A stretch of 64,000 nucleotides of DNA from Membranihabitans marinus (GTDB taxonomy: Bacteria; Bacteroidota; Bacteroidia; Chitinophagales; Saprospiraceae), in the NCBI RefSeq assembly GCF_021729155.1, contig NZ_JAJQYA010000004.1:186001-250000 (forward strand). The letters run 5' to 3'. The position numbers and the translations under genes are program-made. Below are positions 8,501-16,750 of this stretch, piece after piece. Every line of letters starts with the position of its first letter. The stretch's first letter is position 1. Below the pieces are notes generated by a model that saw nothing but the letters and a program-made list of their open reading frames with translations, did no database searches and was not told where the DNA came from.

Positions 8501-9925
8501 TTATAAAGACCATCCGTCCCTATAATTTCTTTTAACAAATGCGTTGGCAGGATCGAAATTGGTAACCTTCATATTTTTACCATCCCACAACAATTTTTTT
8601 CTTCCCGGATAGTCATAAGGAGCCCATGAAGTAGGTGTTTTACCTTCTTGCAACTGTTTTAACTGATAACTTCTAATGCCCAGATTGCCCATTAATACAG
8701 TTTCTGACAACGGACCGGCATACGAAAATGGCGATGATGTCTCACCTCCTTCCATACAAGCTTTCACCCATTGCGCCTGATGACCTTCTGTTCCATTTTC
8801 TACCCGTTTTAAATAGGGTTTGGGCAGTGAACTAGGTTTATTATTATTGGGAAAATGAAGGACTGGGTCTACCCCATAACAACCGGCAGATAACATTCCT
8901 TTACTACCGACAAACAAAACTCCACCATCCCAATTACCGATCTTGGTATCGGCATCAATTCCCTCAGGAAAAGAAGGCATTAAACCGCCGTCATGCCAAT
9001 GCATTTTAACAGCTGGCATACCCTCTCTGGCAGGAAATTTTAATTGGGTAATAGAACTAGGGGGACAACTTTTACTATAATCGGCTTCTACAAAATCTCC
9101 AACCCAAGTAGTGGTATTACTTGACACTACTTCTGTTGGATATCCCAACTTCAGAGCTTTAAATGCAGGATCCACTATATGACATCCCATATCTCCTAAA
9201 GCTCCAGTACCAAAATCCCACCATCCTCGCCATTTAAAATGAGAATACTCCGGACTGTAATGAGTGTATTGAGCTGGTCCTAACCAAAGATTCCAATCCA
9301 GACTATCTGGAATGGCCTTAGCTCCTTTAGGAGCCGGTTTGCCTTGAGGCCAAACCGGTCTATTGGTCCAACAGAATACTTCAGTAACATCACCGATGAC
9401 ATCGCCCCATATCCATTCACATATTTGACGGATGCCTTCACCTGAACTACCGTGATTCCCCATCTGGGTAACCAAATTCTTTTCTGCTGCTTTTTCAGTA
9501 AGCATTCTCACTTCATAGATATCGTGAGCCAATGGCTTTTCGATATAGGCATGTTTGCCCAAATCCATGAGTGCCATACCTATTACTGCGTGGGTATTAT
9601 CAGGAGTAGCCACCATAAAGGCATCGAACTCATCCTGAATTTCCTCTAATTTCCTATAATCTTTAAATCTTTTAGCTTTGGGATTGGACTTATAAGCATT
9701 GGCTGCCCGTTGGCTATCTACATCTACAAGGGCTACAATGTTACCCAAGCCACTTTTATTTACAGCGCCCCAAAGTGCTTCACCTCTACCGCCTGATCCC
9801 ACCATGGCAATATTTAATTTATCACTAGGTGCCCTCCTACCTGGTTTTCCTATAACTGAAGCGGGAACAATGGAAAATGCTGACGCGGCCAATACACTAT
9901 TTTTTACAAATTTTCTTCTCTTCAT
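8501..9925 (-). CDS. Tat-exported Gfo/Idh/MocA family oxidoreductase
   Basis: Predicted NAD(P)-dependent sugar or polyol oxidoreductase of the Gfo/Idh/MocA superfamily, exported in folded form. The 474-aa protein begins MKRRKFVKNSVLAASAFS, a twin-arginine signal (RRKFVK), so it should carry its cofactor to the periplasm. The Rossmann motif GSGGRG is at 43-48 and the family motif E-K-P at 129-131 (Lys130 catalytic). The C-terminal part includes the DMGCHIVDPAF and HWHDGG segments of the Bacteroidota/Planctomycetes subfamily. The substrate cannot be inferred. It is 20 bases upstream of the DUF697 gene on the same strand. A large gene-free region lies upstream. Confidence 0.9.
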   Translation of the reverse strand: MKRRKFVKNSVLAASAFSIVPASVIGKPGRRAPSDKLNIAMVGSGGRGEALWGAVNKSGLGNIVALVDVDSQRAANAYKSNPKAKRFKDYRKLEEIQDEFDAFMVATPDNTHAVIGMALMDLGKHAYIEKPLAHDIYEVRMLTEKAAEKNLVTQMGNHGSSGEGIRQICEWIWGDVIGDVTEVFCWTNRPVWPQGKPAPKGAKAIPDSLDWNLWLGPAQYTHYSPEYSHFKWRGWWDFGTGALGDMGCHIVDPAFKALKLGYPTEVVSSNTTTWVGDFVEADYSKSCPPSSITQLKFPAREGMPAVKMHWHDGGLMPSFPEGIDADTKIGNWDGGVLFVGSKGMLSAGCYGVDPVLHFPNNNKPSSLPKPYLKRVENGTEGHQAQWVKACMEGGETSSPFSYAGPLSETVLMGNLGIRSYQLKQLQEGKTPTSWAPYDYPGRKKLLWDGKNMKVTNFDPANAFVKRNYRDGWSL

Positions 9926-10218
9926 AATTTAATTGTATTTTATGTAATCATACAAATTATTACTCTTTTCACTGAAGTCATAAAAAATAACCATGAATTT
10001 TAAAAAATAATATATTTTTTATACCAAAGAACTAATTTATCGTACGAGTAATTACTAAAATAAAGAAAATATAACTTTTCTCCTTCAAATTTCATTGAAA
10101 ATTCATCTATAATTATTCTGCTTTATAATATCCTCTACAACCACAACTATAATATCATAAAAAAAATCGATTCAACCTTATTATAAATAGAATGCAAACG
10201 GTATACAGATTCTCTTTA
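9926..10218. other. AT-rich region upstream of the Gfo/Idh gene
   Basis: About 290 bases with no ORF and no clear TAnnTTTG box on the minus strand. It borders the MITE-like element that begins at 10219. Its very low GC contrasts with the GC-richer interior of that element. Confidence 0.35.
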
Positions 10219-10247
10219 ATACGAATTACGTTTATAATTGACGGAAA
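10219..10247 (+). repeat. left inverted repeat of the MITE-like element
   Basis: Begins ATACGAATTACGTTTAT and ends GACGGAAA. Compared with the reverse complement of 10524-10552 it matches at 23 of 29 positions without gaps, and more with one single-base gap on each side. The two blocks ATACGA.TTACGTTT and TGACGGAAA are conserved. Confidence 0.6.
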
Positions 10248-10523
10248 TCTTTCGAGTTATTGTAGAGCCGCAATGCATTGCGGCTTAAATATTGTGGATT
10301 AAGACGTAATGCTATACTGGTAGTATCTTAACAAGGAATTCCAGGGCAATCATGCCTCGACACAGTGGCCTACCCACCCGAAACACGGAGGTTTCGGTTC
10401 CCTCACCATTGATCCATTTAGGATCAATGATGCTGCGCATTTTGTTCGGTCATCTTCGTCAAAGGTCGATTTACGACCTTTGGTTGCCCTAAAGGGCAAC
10501 TACATTCAGTCATTCAAAAATTT

Positions 10524-10552
10524 TTTCCGTCATCATAAAACGTAAATCGTAT
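10524..10552 (-). repeat. right inverted repeat of the MITE-like element
   Basis: Read on the minus strand it begins ATACGATTTACGTTTTAT and ends GACGGAAA, mirroring the left repeat at 10219-10247. A run of T/A follows on the inner side. Confidence 0.6.
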
Positions 10553-10670
10553 AACTATACGGCAATTATATCAGTTCACAATACATAACGAAATGTACAC
10601 AAAAAAGGTATTACCCTCCTTCATTCATTGCAAGAGAATATCATGTAAATTTCCCACACAGGAATACAAT
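10553..10670. other. short AT-rich spacer before the pdhB terminator
   Basis: About 120 bases with no ORF or recognisable site between the MITE-like element and the terminator of pdhB. Confidence 0.3.
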
Positions 10671-10711
10671 AAAAAACGGGTTAAGTAATGAAATACCTAA
10701 CCCGTTTTTTT
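10671..10711 (-). terminator. intrinsic terminator downstream of pdhB
   Basis: Inverted repeat CGGGTTA (10677-10683) / TAACCCG (10698-10704) flanked by an A-run on the left and a T-run on the right. Read on the minus strand the hairpin is followed by a T-rich run, so it can end the pdhB transcript. The symmetry allows use on both strands. Confidence 0.75.
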
Positions 10712-10758
10712 ATTTATCAAATGGAGTAGAGATGGAAAATATTCCATCTAACTTCATC

Positions 10759-11745
10759 CTATTTATTGACGTACATTACCTCTTTAACTGCCTTAATTAT
10801 TTTAGTTGGATTGGGCAAGTATTCGTCTACGAAAGTAGGCGCATAACCCAAAGACACATCGGCTGAGTTCACTCTAATTACAGGTGCATCTAAGTAATCA
10901 AAAGCGTGTTTTTGAACGATATAAGCTACTTCAGCAGATACACCGGCAAATGGCCATGCTTCATCTACGACAACCAATCTATTGGTTTTTTGGACAGAGG
11001 CTATAATGGTAGCATGATCCATAGGACGAATGGTTCTCAAATCGATAACTTCGGCAGAAATACCTTCTTTTTCCAATTCCTCTGCAGCTTTTTTCGCTTC
11101 TTCTACCATTTTGTTATAAGAAACGATGGTTACATCACTTCCTTCTCTTCGTATTGCAGCTTTGCCAATAGGCACTAAATATTCACCATCGGGCACTTCA
11201 CCTTGAAATCCATACATGATCTCAGATTCCATTACGCAAACAGGATTTTCATCGCGAATCGCAGACTTAAGTAATCCTTTAGCATCACCTGGATCGATAC
11301 AACTAATCACCTTTAAACCTGGGGTATTGGCCATCCAACTTTCAAAAGTCTGTGAATGTTGCTGGGCCAACTGTCCAGCTGCCCCTGAAGGACCTCTAAA
11401 TACAATCGGACATTTAAATTCTCCAGCAGATTGAGATAAAGTTTTAGCAGCGTTGTTTACGATTTGATCAAATGCCAAAATAGCAAAATTCCATGTCATA
11501 AATTCAACGATTGGTCTTAATCCATTCATCGCAGCACCAACACCTATTCCGGCAAATCCCAATTCGGTAATCGGGGTATCGATAACCCTTTTTTCACCGA
11601 ACTCATCCAACATTCCTTTACTCACCTTATATGCTCCGTTGTACTGTGCTACTTCTTCCCCCATCAAAAAGACTCTTTCATCCAGTCTCATTTCTTCTAT
11701 CATCGCCTCCTTTAGGGCATCTCTTAAAGCTAAAACTCTGCTCAT
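10759..11745 (-). CDS. pdhB: pyruvate dehydrogenase E1 component, beta subunit
   Basis: Beta subunit of the heterotetrameric alpha2beta2 E1 of pyruvate dehydrogenase, which with the alpha subunit decarboxylates pyruvate using thiamine diphosphate and passes the acetyl group to E2. The 328-aa protein has the transketolase pyrimidine-binding domain (about 4-180; motifs GEEV, DTPITELGFAGIGVGAAMNGLRPIVEFMTWNF) and the C-terminal transketolase domain (about 195-320; IDLRTIRPMD, VDEAWPFAG). Glu60 in TPITE is the expected residue activating the cofactor. The alpha-subunit gene is not adjacent but lies 30 kb away at 41611 on the other strand. A branched-chain 2-oxo acid E1 is the close alternative; the sequence pattern and the matching alpha subunit favour pyruvate. 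Confidence 0.92.
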   Translation of the reverse strand: MSRVLALRDALKEAMIEEMRLDERVFLMGEEVAQYNGAYKVSKGMLDEFGEKRVIDTPITELGFAGIGVGAAMNGLRPIVEFMTWNFAILAFDQIVNNAAKTLSQSAGEFKCPIVFRGPSGAAGQLAQQHSQTFESWMANTPGLKVISCIDPGDAKGLLKSAIRDENPVCVMESEIMYGFQGEVPDGEYLVPIGKAAIRREGSDVTIVSYNKMVEEAKKAAEELEKEGISAEVIDLRTIRPMDHATIIASVQKTNRLVVVDEAWPFAGVSAEVAYIVQKHAFDYLDAPVIRVNSADVSLGYAPTFVDEYLPNPTKIIKAVKEVMYVNK

Positions 11746-11795
11746 TTTTTATAAAAATTTTAGTACCTAATATTTAATTTTATATGGTAAGTCGA

Positions 11796-13151
11796 CTAAT
11801 CGACTTTTGCTTCAATAAACTTTTTAATATCCAAGCCGCCAAAACTTCCTGAACTCATAAAAACTAAATTGAATTTTTTAGACTGCAAAGATGTAAATAT
11901 TTTTTGTAATTCACCTTCTAGAACTGTGCGACTATTGATTATTATTAAGTCATTTCTGTTAAATGCCTTCTTGATTTCATCAAATTCGAGAGCTTTCATT
12001 TTTTTATTGGCTACAATTTGAGGATCAAACATCACCAAAGCAATATCAGCTTTTGCCAAAGCATCTTTATATTGAGGTAAAAATTCGGAATTTAAACTTG
12101 AAAAAGTATGTAATTCCAATACCGCTACCAAGATCTTGCCCTCCGATATTTCTTTAATTGCACCTACACTCGCTTTCACCTTGGAAGGAGCATGGGCAAA
12201 GTCCAAATACACCTTTGATTGTTTATTTTCACTGATCAACTGCAATCGCCTAGAAGCCCCTCCAAAATGAGTAGCCGCTTCAAACAATTTTTCGGATTCA
12301 AAACCCAATTCCTGACAAAGCATAATAGCTGCTGTTAAATTGGAGACATTGTGTTGTCCCACAATTTGTAAAGGATAGCCCCCCTCCAAAACAAACTCTT
12401 CATTTTGTATTTGATATGGAATAATATGATATGGTTTGGCTCGAAGCTTAGGGAATTTTTCTATTAGTCTACAAACTTCTTTATCCAGTCCGTTGTAGAT
12501 AATGGTCGTTGATGGATCTAGACTCGCGAATAAATTTTCGAATGTAGAAAAATAACTTTCATAGGTTGGAAAGATATTCATATGATCCCAAGCAATTCCA
12601 GTAAGTATTATAAAATGGGGATCATAATGCATAAATTTTGATTGCAAATCGATAGCGGACGATGGATATTCATCCCCTTCTATTATAAAATAGGGACGAT
12701 CATCAAATCTCACCACATCACTCAATCCATCAATCTTGGCTCCAATTAAATAATCGGCCTCCTGTCCCAACTCCTTTAATAAATGAACTATCATAGAAGT
12801 AGTCGTAGTCTTACCGTGAGATCCCGCTACTACAATACGCTTATTCTGCGCTCTATGTCGAATAAAGGAAGGAAAAGAATAAATGGGTATACCTAACTCA
12901 ATCGCTTTTAACAATTCTGGATTATCTCCTTTGGCATGCATACCTAAAACCACGTAATCCAAATCAGAATGAATGCGACTGGCATCCCAGCCCATAGTTT
13001 CAGGCAAAAGTCCATGTTCTTCTAATCTTGATTTAGAGGGATCAAAAACAATATCGTCTGAACCTGTAACTAAATTTCCTTTTGCTGCTAATTGTATGGC
13101 TATATTGTGCATTACTGCACCACCTATAGAAATGATATGAATTTTCTTCAT
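11796..13151 (-). CDS. mpl: Mur-ligase family protein, UDP-MurNAc:tripeptide ligase Mpl
   Basis: Predicted UDP-N-acetylmuramate:L-Ala-gamma-D-Glu-meso-DAP ligase, which reuses tripeptide released from the cell wall by joining it to UDP-MurNAc. The 451-aa protein has a MurC-like N-terminal Rossmann domain (MKKIHIISIGGAVMHNIA), the ATP-binding loop GSHGKTTTT (110-118), the Mpl-type segment EGDEYPSSAIDLQSKFMHYDP where MurC differs, and the C-terminal domain with YLDFAHAPSKVKAS. The frame opens further upstream at 13238, but the ATG at 13151 matches the family's N-terminus exactly, so the longer start is rejected. Mpl is distinguished from MurC by this middle motif; confidence is good but not absolute. 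Confidence 0.85.
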   Translation of the reverse strand: MKKIHIISIGGAVMHNIAIQLAAKGNLVTGSDDIVFDPSKSRLEEHGLLPETMGWDASRIHSDLDYVVLGMHAKGDNPELLKAIELGIPIYSFPSFIRHRAQNKRIVVAGSHGKTTTTSMIVHLLKELGQEADYLIGAKIDGLSDVVRFDDRPYFIIEGDEYPSSAIDLQSKFMHYDPHFIILTGIAWDHMNIFPTYESYFSTFENLFASLDPSTTIIYNGLDKEVCRLIEKFPKLRAKPYHIIPYQIQNEEFVLEGGYPLQIVGQHNVSNLTAAIMLCQELGFESEKLFEAATHFGGASRRLQLISENKQSKVYLDFAHAPSKVKASVGAIKEISEGKILVAVLELHTFSSLNSEFLPQYKDALAKADIALVMFDPQIVANKKMKALEFDEIKKAFNRNDLIIINSRTVLEGELQKIFTSLQSKKFNLVFMSSGSFGGLDIKKFIEAKVD

Positions 13152-13320
13152 GGTATTTACACTTAAAAAGATATCCGGCAATCTTTTATCGATATATTTA
13201 TTAATGCCCAAATATCCAATTATTATAGCAAAATACATTCATAGCTTCATAAATTTAATAGATTTATCACAGCAAATAGATACAACCCACTACCATTAAG
13301 TTAGATATAAATACTTTGAC

Positions 13321-13740
13321 TTATTCTTCCAAGTTCCATTCCTTGGCCGATGCTATATCCCAATCCCCATTCAACATTCGATGAATATAGCAATGATCTG
13401 CCTCCTCGATCAACTCCCTTCTTTGTGATTCTGTGATGTCTCCCTCTATGGAGATAGCTACCTCGACTTCAGTAGACAATTGTCCATTATTCCCTCGTTT
13501 TACTTTTTGTTCCAAATGAGCATCGACATTTCCTATTTTATAATTTTTCTTACGAGCAATAAATCTAACTGTTGCTACCTTACACATTGCCAATCCCGAC
13601 AACACCAGTTCAGTTGGAGACAATCCCAAATCAGTGCCTTTGCTATGCAATGGCTCATCCCCGACAATACTGTGATGACCATTAGAAATTATAGACTGAT
13701 AACCCACAGGTAAATTCTTGATATTTATTTTCGTTGCCAT
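13321..13740 (-). CDS. OsmC/Ohr family peroxiredoxin-like protein
   Basis: OsmC-family protein of 139 aa, likely a thiol-dependent hydroperoxide reductase or related stress protein in the cytoplasm. The two active-site cysteines of the family are present: Cys53 in LAMCKVATVRF and Cys117 in ADHCYIHRM. The DLGLSPTELVLSGLAMC stretch is the family signature. It follows the zinc-ribbon gene by only 10 bases on the same strand, so the two are probably co-transcribed. It belongs to the YhfA/OsmC-like branch rather than the Ohr branch, judged by eye. Confidence 0.88.
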   Translation of the reverse strand: MATKINIKNLPVGYQSIISNGHHSIVGDEPLHSKGTDLGLSPTELVLSGLAMCKVATVRFIARKKNYKIGNVDAHLEQKVKRGNNGQLSTEVEVAISIEGDITESQRRELIEEADHCYIHRMLNGDWDIASAKEWNLEE

Positions 13741-13750
13741 TTTACTGATC

Positions 13751-14026
13751 TTATGTTCTACGGTAAGTTAAATTACACCCCTTGCACACTAAAACTCCAT
13801 CTTTTTCTTCTAATTTAATACCTTGCAATTTTTCAGCGGCGTACTTAGCCAACCAACTTTTTCTATTTCCTTGACTATTACTCTCGATATTCTCTTTGTA
13901 CACCGCTTCAAAAAATTCACCGCCATATTCTTGTCTACCCCAACAATTGGGACAATACCCTTCAGGAACTGAATCTTGAATCTGATTCTTTTTATGTCTT
14001 TTTAATAAATTTTCAAATACTCCCAT
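13751..14026 (-). CDS. small zinc-ribbon protein (91 aa), conserved hypothetical
   Basis: A 91-aa protein with two CxxC knuckles, Cys25-Cys28 in YCPNCWG and Cys81-Cys84 in VCKGCNL, consistent with one zinc ribbon whose halves are separated by a charged helical insert (about 35-75). The function is unknown. It precedes the OsmC gene by 10 bases on the same strand and is likely the first gene of that pair, hinting at a redox or metal-stress role (inference). The start ATG is the only one available. About 720 gene-free bases lie upstream. Confidence 0.75.
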   Translation of the reverse strand: MGVFENLLKRHKKNQIQDSVPEGYCPNCWGRQEYGGEFFEAVYKENIESNSQGNRKSWLAKYAAEKLQGIKLEEKDGVLVCKGCNLTYRRT

Positions 14027-14748
14027 TATTAATATTTTAAAAGTTAAAAAATCTATTCCTTGTAACTTCCCAAATGAAGAAATTCAAGTTCAATAAATAA
14101 ATACAAACAAATATTTACATTATATTAAAATGTAAATTACTAACGAAAGACTCAATCAATTTCAAATATTAAACATAATATAGGAATATTTTTTATAAAA
14201 ACACTAATAAATGAAAATGAATAATTAGTTTAATGCATTATTGTCAGATATTTCCGTCTCCTCTTCTCCAATAAATTTTTCTTATATTATAATTATTTCA
14301 TCACGGGATTTTTCCCGTATTAGGTTCAAATATAACAGCTGGCTTAAAATTGAAGAATAACCTCTGTCCAAACCTCGAAGAGAGTGTATAAAAGGCAATG
14401 AGATGGAAACTGATCTAATTCATTTAATAATAAATAGAATGAAACAATATGGTCTTTTTAACTTATAATCTAGTTCTATAGGAAGATGTCATTCACCACA
14501 GTCTAGTTAAAATGAAAATAGGCTACTTGATTTTTCAATCATACCGATCTAATTCGAACGGTCATTAACAAATGATATTCAGACTGTCGGTTAAAAAATA
14601 ATAATAAATACCCTTGTTGTCAGATTAATCAACGATGACTAAGTACTTAGATCTTATCCTTCACATAGATCTGACTTATGACCTTTAAAAGGAAATAAAT
14701 ACTGTAATAACAAAATGAGGTTCTAAAAAAATAGAAATATTTTTTTAC
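14027..14748. other. long gene-free AT-rich region
   Basis: About 720 bases between the zinc-ribbon gene start and the end of the thioredoxin gene. No frame looks coding. One short perfect stem, ACGGGA (14303-14308) / TCCCGT (14313-14318) with loop TTTT, could form a hairpin, but its position far from gene ends gives it no clear role. No TAnnTTTG box in a useful position. Confidence 0.4.
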
Positions 14749-16167
14749 TTAATTAGAATTTTTAGAAGCCTTCGATTCATCTGATTCAATTAACAAATTG
14801 ACCACTTCCTCAATTTGTTCGACAGCCAATCCTTTGGATGCAATTTTACCTTCAGGACTAACCACAAATATCTTAGGGGTAGAACGCACATCATAGACTT
14901 TACCGTAGTTGCTTAGTGGAAGACTGTGAAACATCGGACTTTCCCCTATATTTTCATCGACAAAAGTCTTACAACTTTCATCGGCCTTGGTACAGATGGA
15001 CACAAATTTCACATTCTTATTGGAAAATTTTTTAATGATATCTGGCATCGTCGGCATTACTTTTTGACAATGATTACAAGTAGGCGACCAAAATATCATC
15101 ACTGTGTAATTTCCTTTAAAGGTATTCAAGGTAATTTCTCTTTCATTGTATACATCGTACAATCTAATTTCTGGCGCATCCTTCCCGATTAAGGTATAAC
15201 TAAACCTCTCGGCATTGTCCAATATTTTAACCAAGGTTTCTTCATCAATCCAGGGGGCTTTACCTTTACCGTAGTAATTTTGAGCCAGATGAACATAGAT
15301 AGCATCAAAACCAATGACTTTAGAATTTGCATATTTATTTAAAAACTTAATCAAGAAAAATCGGTAGAGATCTTGATCCTCATCGATTTTACTTAAAAAC
15401 ACATCTATAGCTCTATTAATAGAATCTGGTATCTGATAAGTATATTGATCGATATAGGTCATTACCTTATTGTGGATAAATGGCGTTCTCAATATGATAT
15501 CATTATCCAATGGAACATTGTCGAAATAATGATCGTGGTAATATTGAAATGCTTTACGCTGCTTTTCCTCTTTATCTAATCCATCAAAACTGGGGATATC
15601 TGGTTCTCTACTTGAAGCCAAAATTATATCGAGTAAAGTTCCATCGTAGGACTTCATTAATTCGTCTTGTTTGTGGAGAACCTGACGATCAATATCCACT
15701 ATTTTATTTTCCAATATAGATTTTTCTGCATCGGTAGCATTATTTAAAGAGTCCATTACACTTTGTTTCTTAACCCTTGATACTTCAATTAATTTCAAAT
15801 AATCGTAAAAGGCTACATTTAGAGGTGACCCAGTTATCTCAATGGTATTTACTATATTTTTCGCATCAGCTTTTATCGTTATATTTTGACTATCTTCTAC
15901 CATAAACTGAAAAAATTCATTTTTTGGTGGCAGAACCAATATATATATACCGTGTTTTAATGTTTCCTTTTTTGAAAACACGTAGGCGTCCTGGCTATTG
16001 CGTACCGCCGTATCGGTAACGTATTGATTATCCCCATAAAAATAGGCCATATACAAGGTATCGTTTTCATTATTTTCCAAAAACACCTTGATCTCATGAC
16101 CTTGATCTTGACCCAACATGGAGGACCACATTCCCAACACCAAAAAGACAGTAGCTAAAAATTTCAT
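14749..16167 (-). CDS. exported TlpA-like thiol-disulfide oxidoreductase
   Basis: A 472-aa secreted protein with a C-terminal thioredoxin fold. A signal peptide (about 1-19, ending MLGQ) is followed by a DUF4369-like N-terminal domain (about 25-125), a helical middle region resembling DUF5106 (about 140-325), and an AhpC/TSA-Redoxin domain from about 335. The active-site motif CNHC (about residue 362) in FWSPTCNHCQKVMP and the conserved cis-Pro segment STPKIFVVSPEGKI are present. Such proteins in Bacteroidota reduce disulfides in the periplasm, often for cytochrome maturation or stress. The partner is unknown, and no ccm genes are nearby. It ends in a Ser/Lys/Asn-rich tail and is monocistronic. 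Confidence 0.85.
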   Translation of the reverse strand: MKFLATVFLVLGMWSSMLGQDQGHEIKVFLENNENDTLYMAYFYGDNQYVTDTAVRNSQDAYVFSKKETLKHGIYILVLPPKNEFFQFMVEDSQNITIKADAKNIVNTIEITGSPLNVAFYDYLKLIEVSRVKKQSVMDSLNNATDAEKSILENKIVDIDRQVLHKQDELMKSYDGTLLDIILASSREPDIPSFDGLDKEEKQRKAFQYYHDHYFDNVPLDNDIILRTPFIHNKVMTYIDQYTYQIPDSINRAIDVFLSKIDEDQDLYRFFLIKFLNKYANSKVIGFDAIYVHLAQNYYGKGKAPWIDEETLVKILDNAERFSYTLIGKDAPEIRLYDVYNEREITLNTFKGNYTVMIFWSPTCNHCQKVMPTMPDIIKKFSNKNVKFVSICTKADESCKTFVDENIGESPMFHSLPLSNYGKVYDVRSTPKIFVVSPEGKIASKGLAVEQIEEVVNLLIESDESKASKNSN

Positions 16168-16222
16168 ATCTCTATTTTATTTTCAAAAAGAATCATCTAT
16201 ATATATACGAATCAATATTCGC

Positions 16223-16699
16223 TTAAGTTGTTAATATTCCTTTAATATCAGCCGGACTGTACTCTACAGACTTTAAAACCTTTCCATCTCCTTTTCTGTG
16301 CACGATAAATCTACCTTCTTTTGCTTCCATATAGCCTTCTTCTTTTTTCGTTTGTCTATAATGTTCTATCGTTTGCTCAGCGACCTTTTCATTGGCACAA
16401 GTTTTACTCATATTCGAACGATGAACTTCATCGAAAAGTGTTTGAAATTTTTCGGCTAATCCAAACTCCAATATGGCTCCTGACAATACATATTGAATAT
16501 CGGCCAACGCATCGGCGACTTCAACCAAATCACCATTTTCTATGGCCTCTTTCAATTCATTGACTTCTTCTTGTAGTAAGTTCACCCTTAATTCCGTTCT
16601 TTGTTCATCGGGAATTATGGGTTGATTTAAAACGGGAAGACCAAAGGTATGATGAAATTCTGCTACTGCATTTAAGGCATTGACTTCTTTAAACTTCAT
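16223..16699 (-). CDS. MazG-like / phosphoribosyl-ATP pyrophosphohydrolase-fold protein
   Basis: All-alpha NTP pyrophosphohydrolase (158 aa), probably hydrolysing non-canonical or excess nucleoside triphosphates. The metal-binding signature is seen as E-E-x-x-E in LLQEEVNELKEAI (Glu44, Glu45, Glu48) followed by D-x-x-x-D in VADALADIQYVL (Asp63, Asp67). The C-terminal part (about 100-158) is a Bacteroidota-type extension. It diverges from coaE with a 44-base gap that carries promoters for both genes. The exact substrate cannot be read from sequence. Confidence 0.8.
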   Translation of the reverse strand: MKFKEVNALNAVAEFHHTFGLPVLNQPIIPDEQRTELRVNLLQEEVNELKEAIENGDLVEVADALADIQYVLSGAILEFGLAEKFQTLFDEVHRSNMSKTCANEKVAEQTIEHYRQTKKEEGYMEAKEGRFIVHRKGDGKVLKSVEYSPADIKGILTT

Positions 16700-16712
16700 T
16701 TTAGTATTTTTG
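16680..16712 (+). promoter_or_regulatory. Bacteroidota promoter for coaE-rocD
   Basis: TTG (16680-16682), 22-bp spacer, TATTTTTG (16705-16712). The predicted start of transcription is about 25 nt before the coaE ATG. The -33 element lies inside the divergent MazG-like gene, so the two promoters overlap. Confidence 0.6.
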
Positions 16713-16721
16713 TTTATATCA

Positions 16722-16750
16722 CAAATTTAACTTTATCCAACAAATGACAA
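16722..16750 (-). promoter_or_regulatory. Bacteroidota promoter for the MazG-like gene
   Basis: On the minus strand, TTG (16748-16750) lies 18 bp from TAAATTTG (16722-16729), a match to TTG-N18-TAnnTTTG. The leader to the ATG at 16699 would be about 19 nt. It overlaps the start of coaE, so divergent transcription could interfere. Confidence 0.55.

Larger units (their letters stand above)
10219..10552. mobile_element. MITE-like, hairpin-rich non-coding element with imperfect terminal inverted repeats
   Basis: A roughly 334-bp segment bounded by 29-bp imperfect inverted repeats. It has no long ORF and is visibly richer in G+C than its flanks. It contains a 20-bp perfect palindrome AGCCGCAATGCATTGCGGCT (10266-10285). 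Then come four clear hairpins: CCGAAAC/GTTTCGG (10378-10397, 6-nt loop), CATTGATCC/GGATCAATG (10407-10429, loop ATTTA), AAAGGTCG/CGACCTTT (10461-10481, loop ATTTA again) and GTTGCCC/GGGCAAC (10483-10500, loop TAAA). Weaker ones lie at 10314-10326 (ATACT/AGTAT) and 10344-10355. If the element is trimmed to TACGA...TCGTA (10220-10551), TAA flanks both sides, which may be a 3-bp target duplication but could be chance in such AT-rich DNA. No transposase is encoded, so any mobility would need one acting in trans. A structured RNA is the alternative. Confidence 0.55.
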
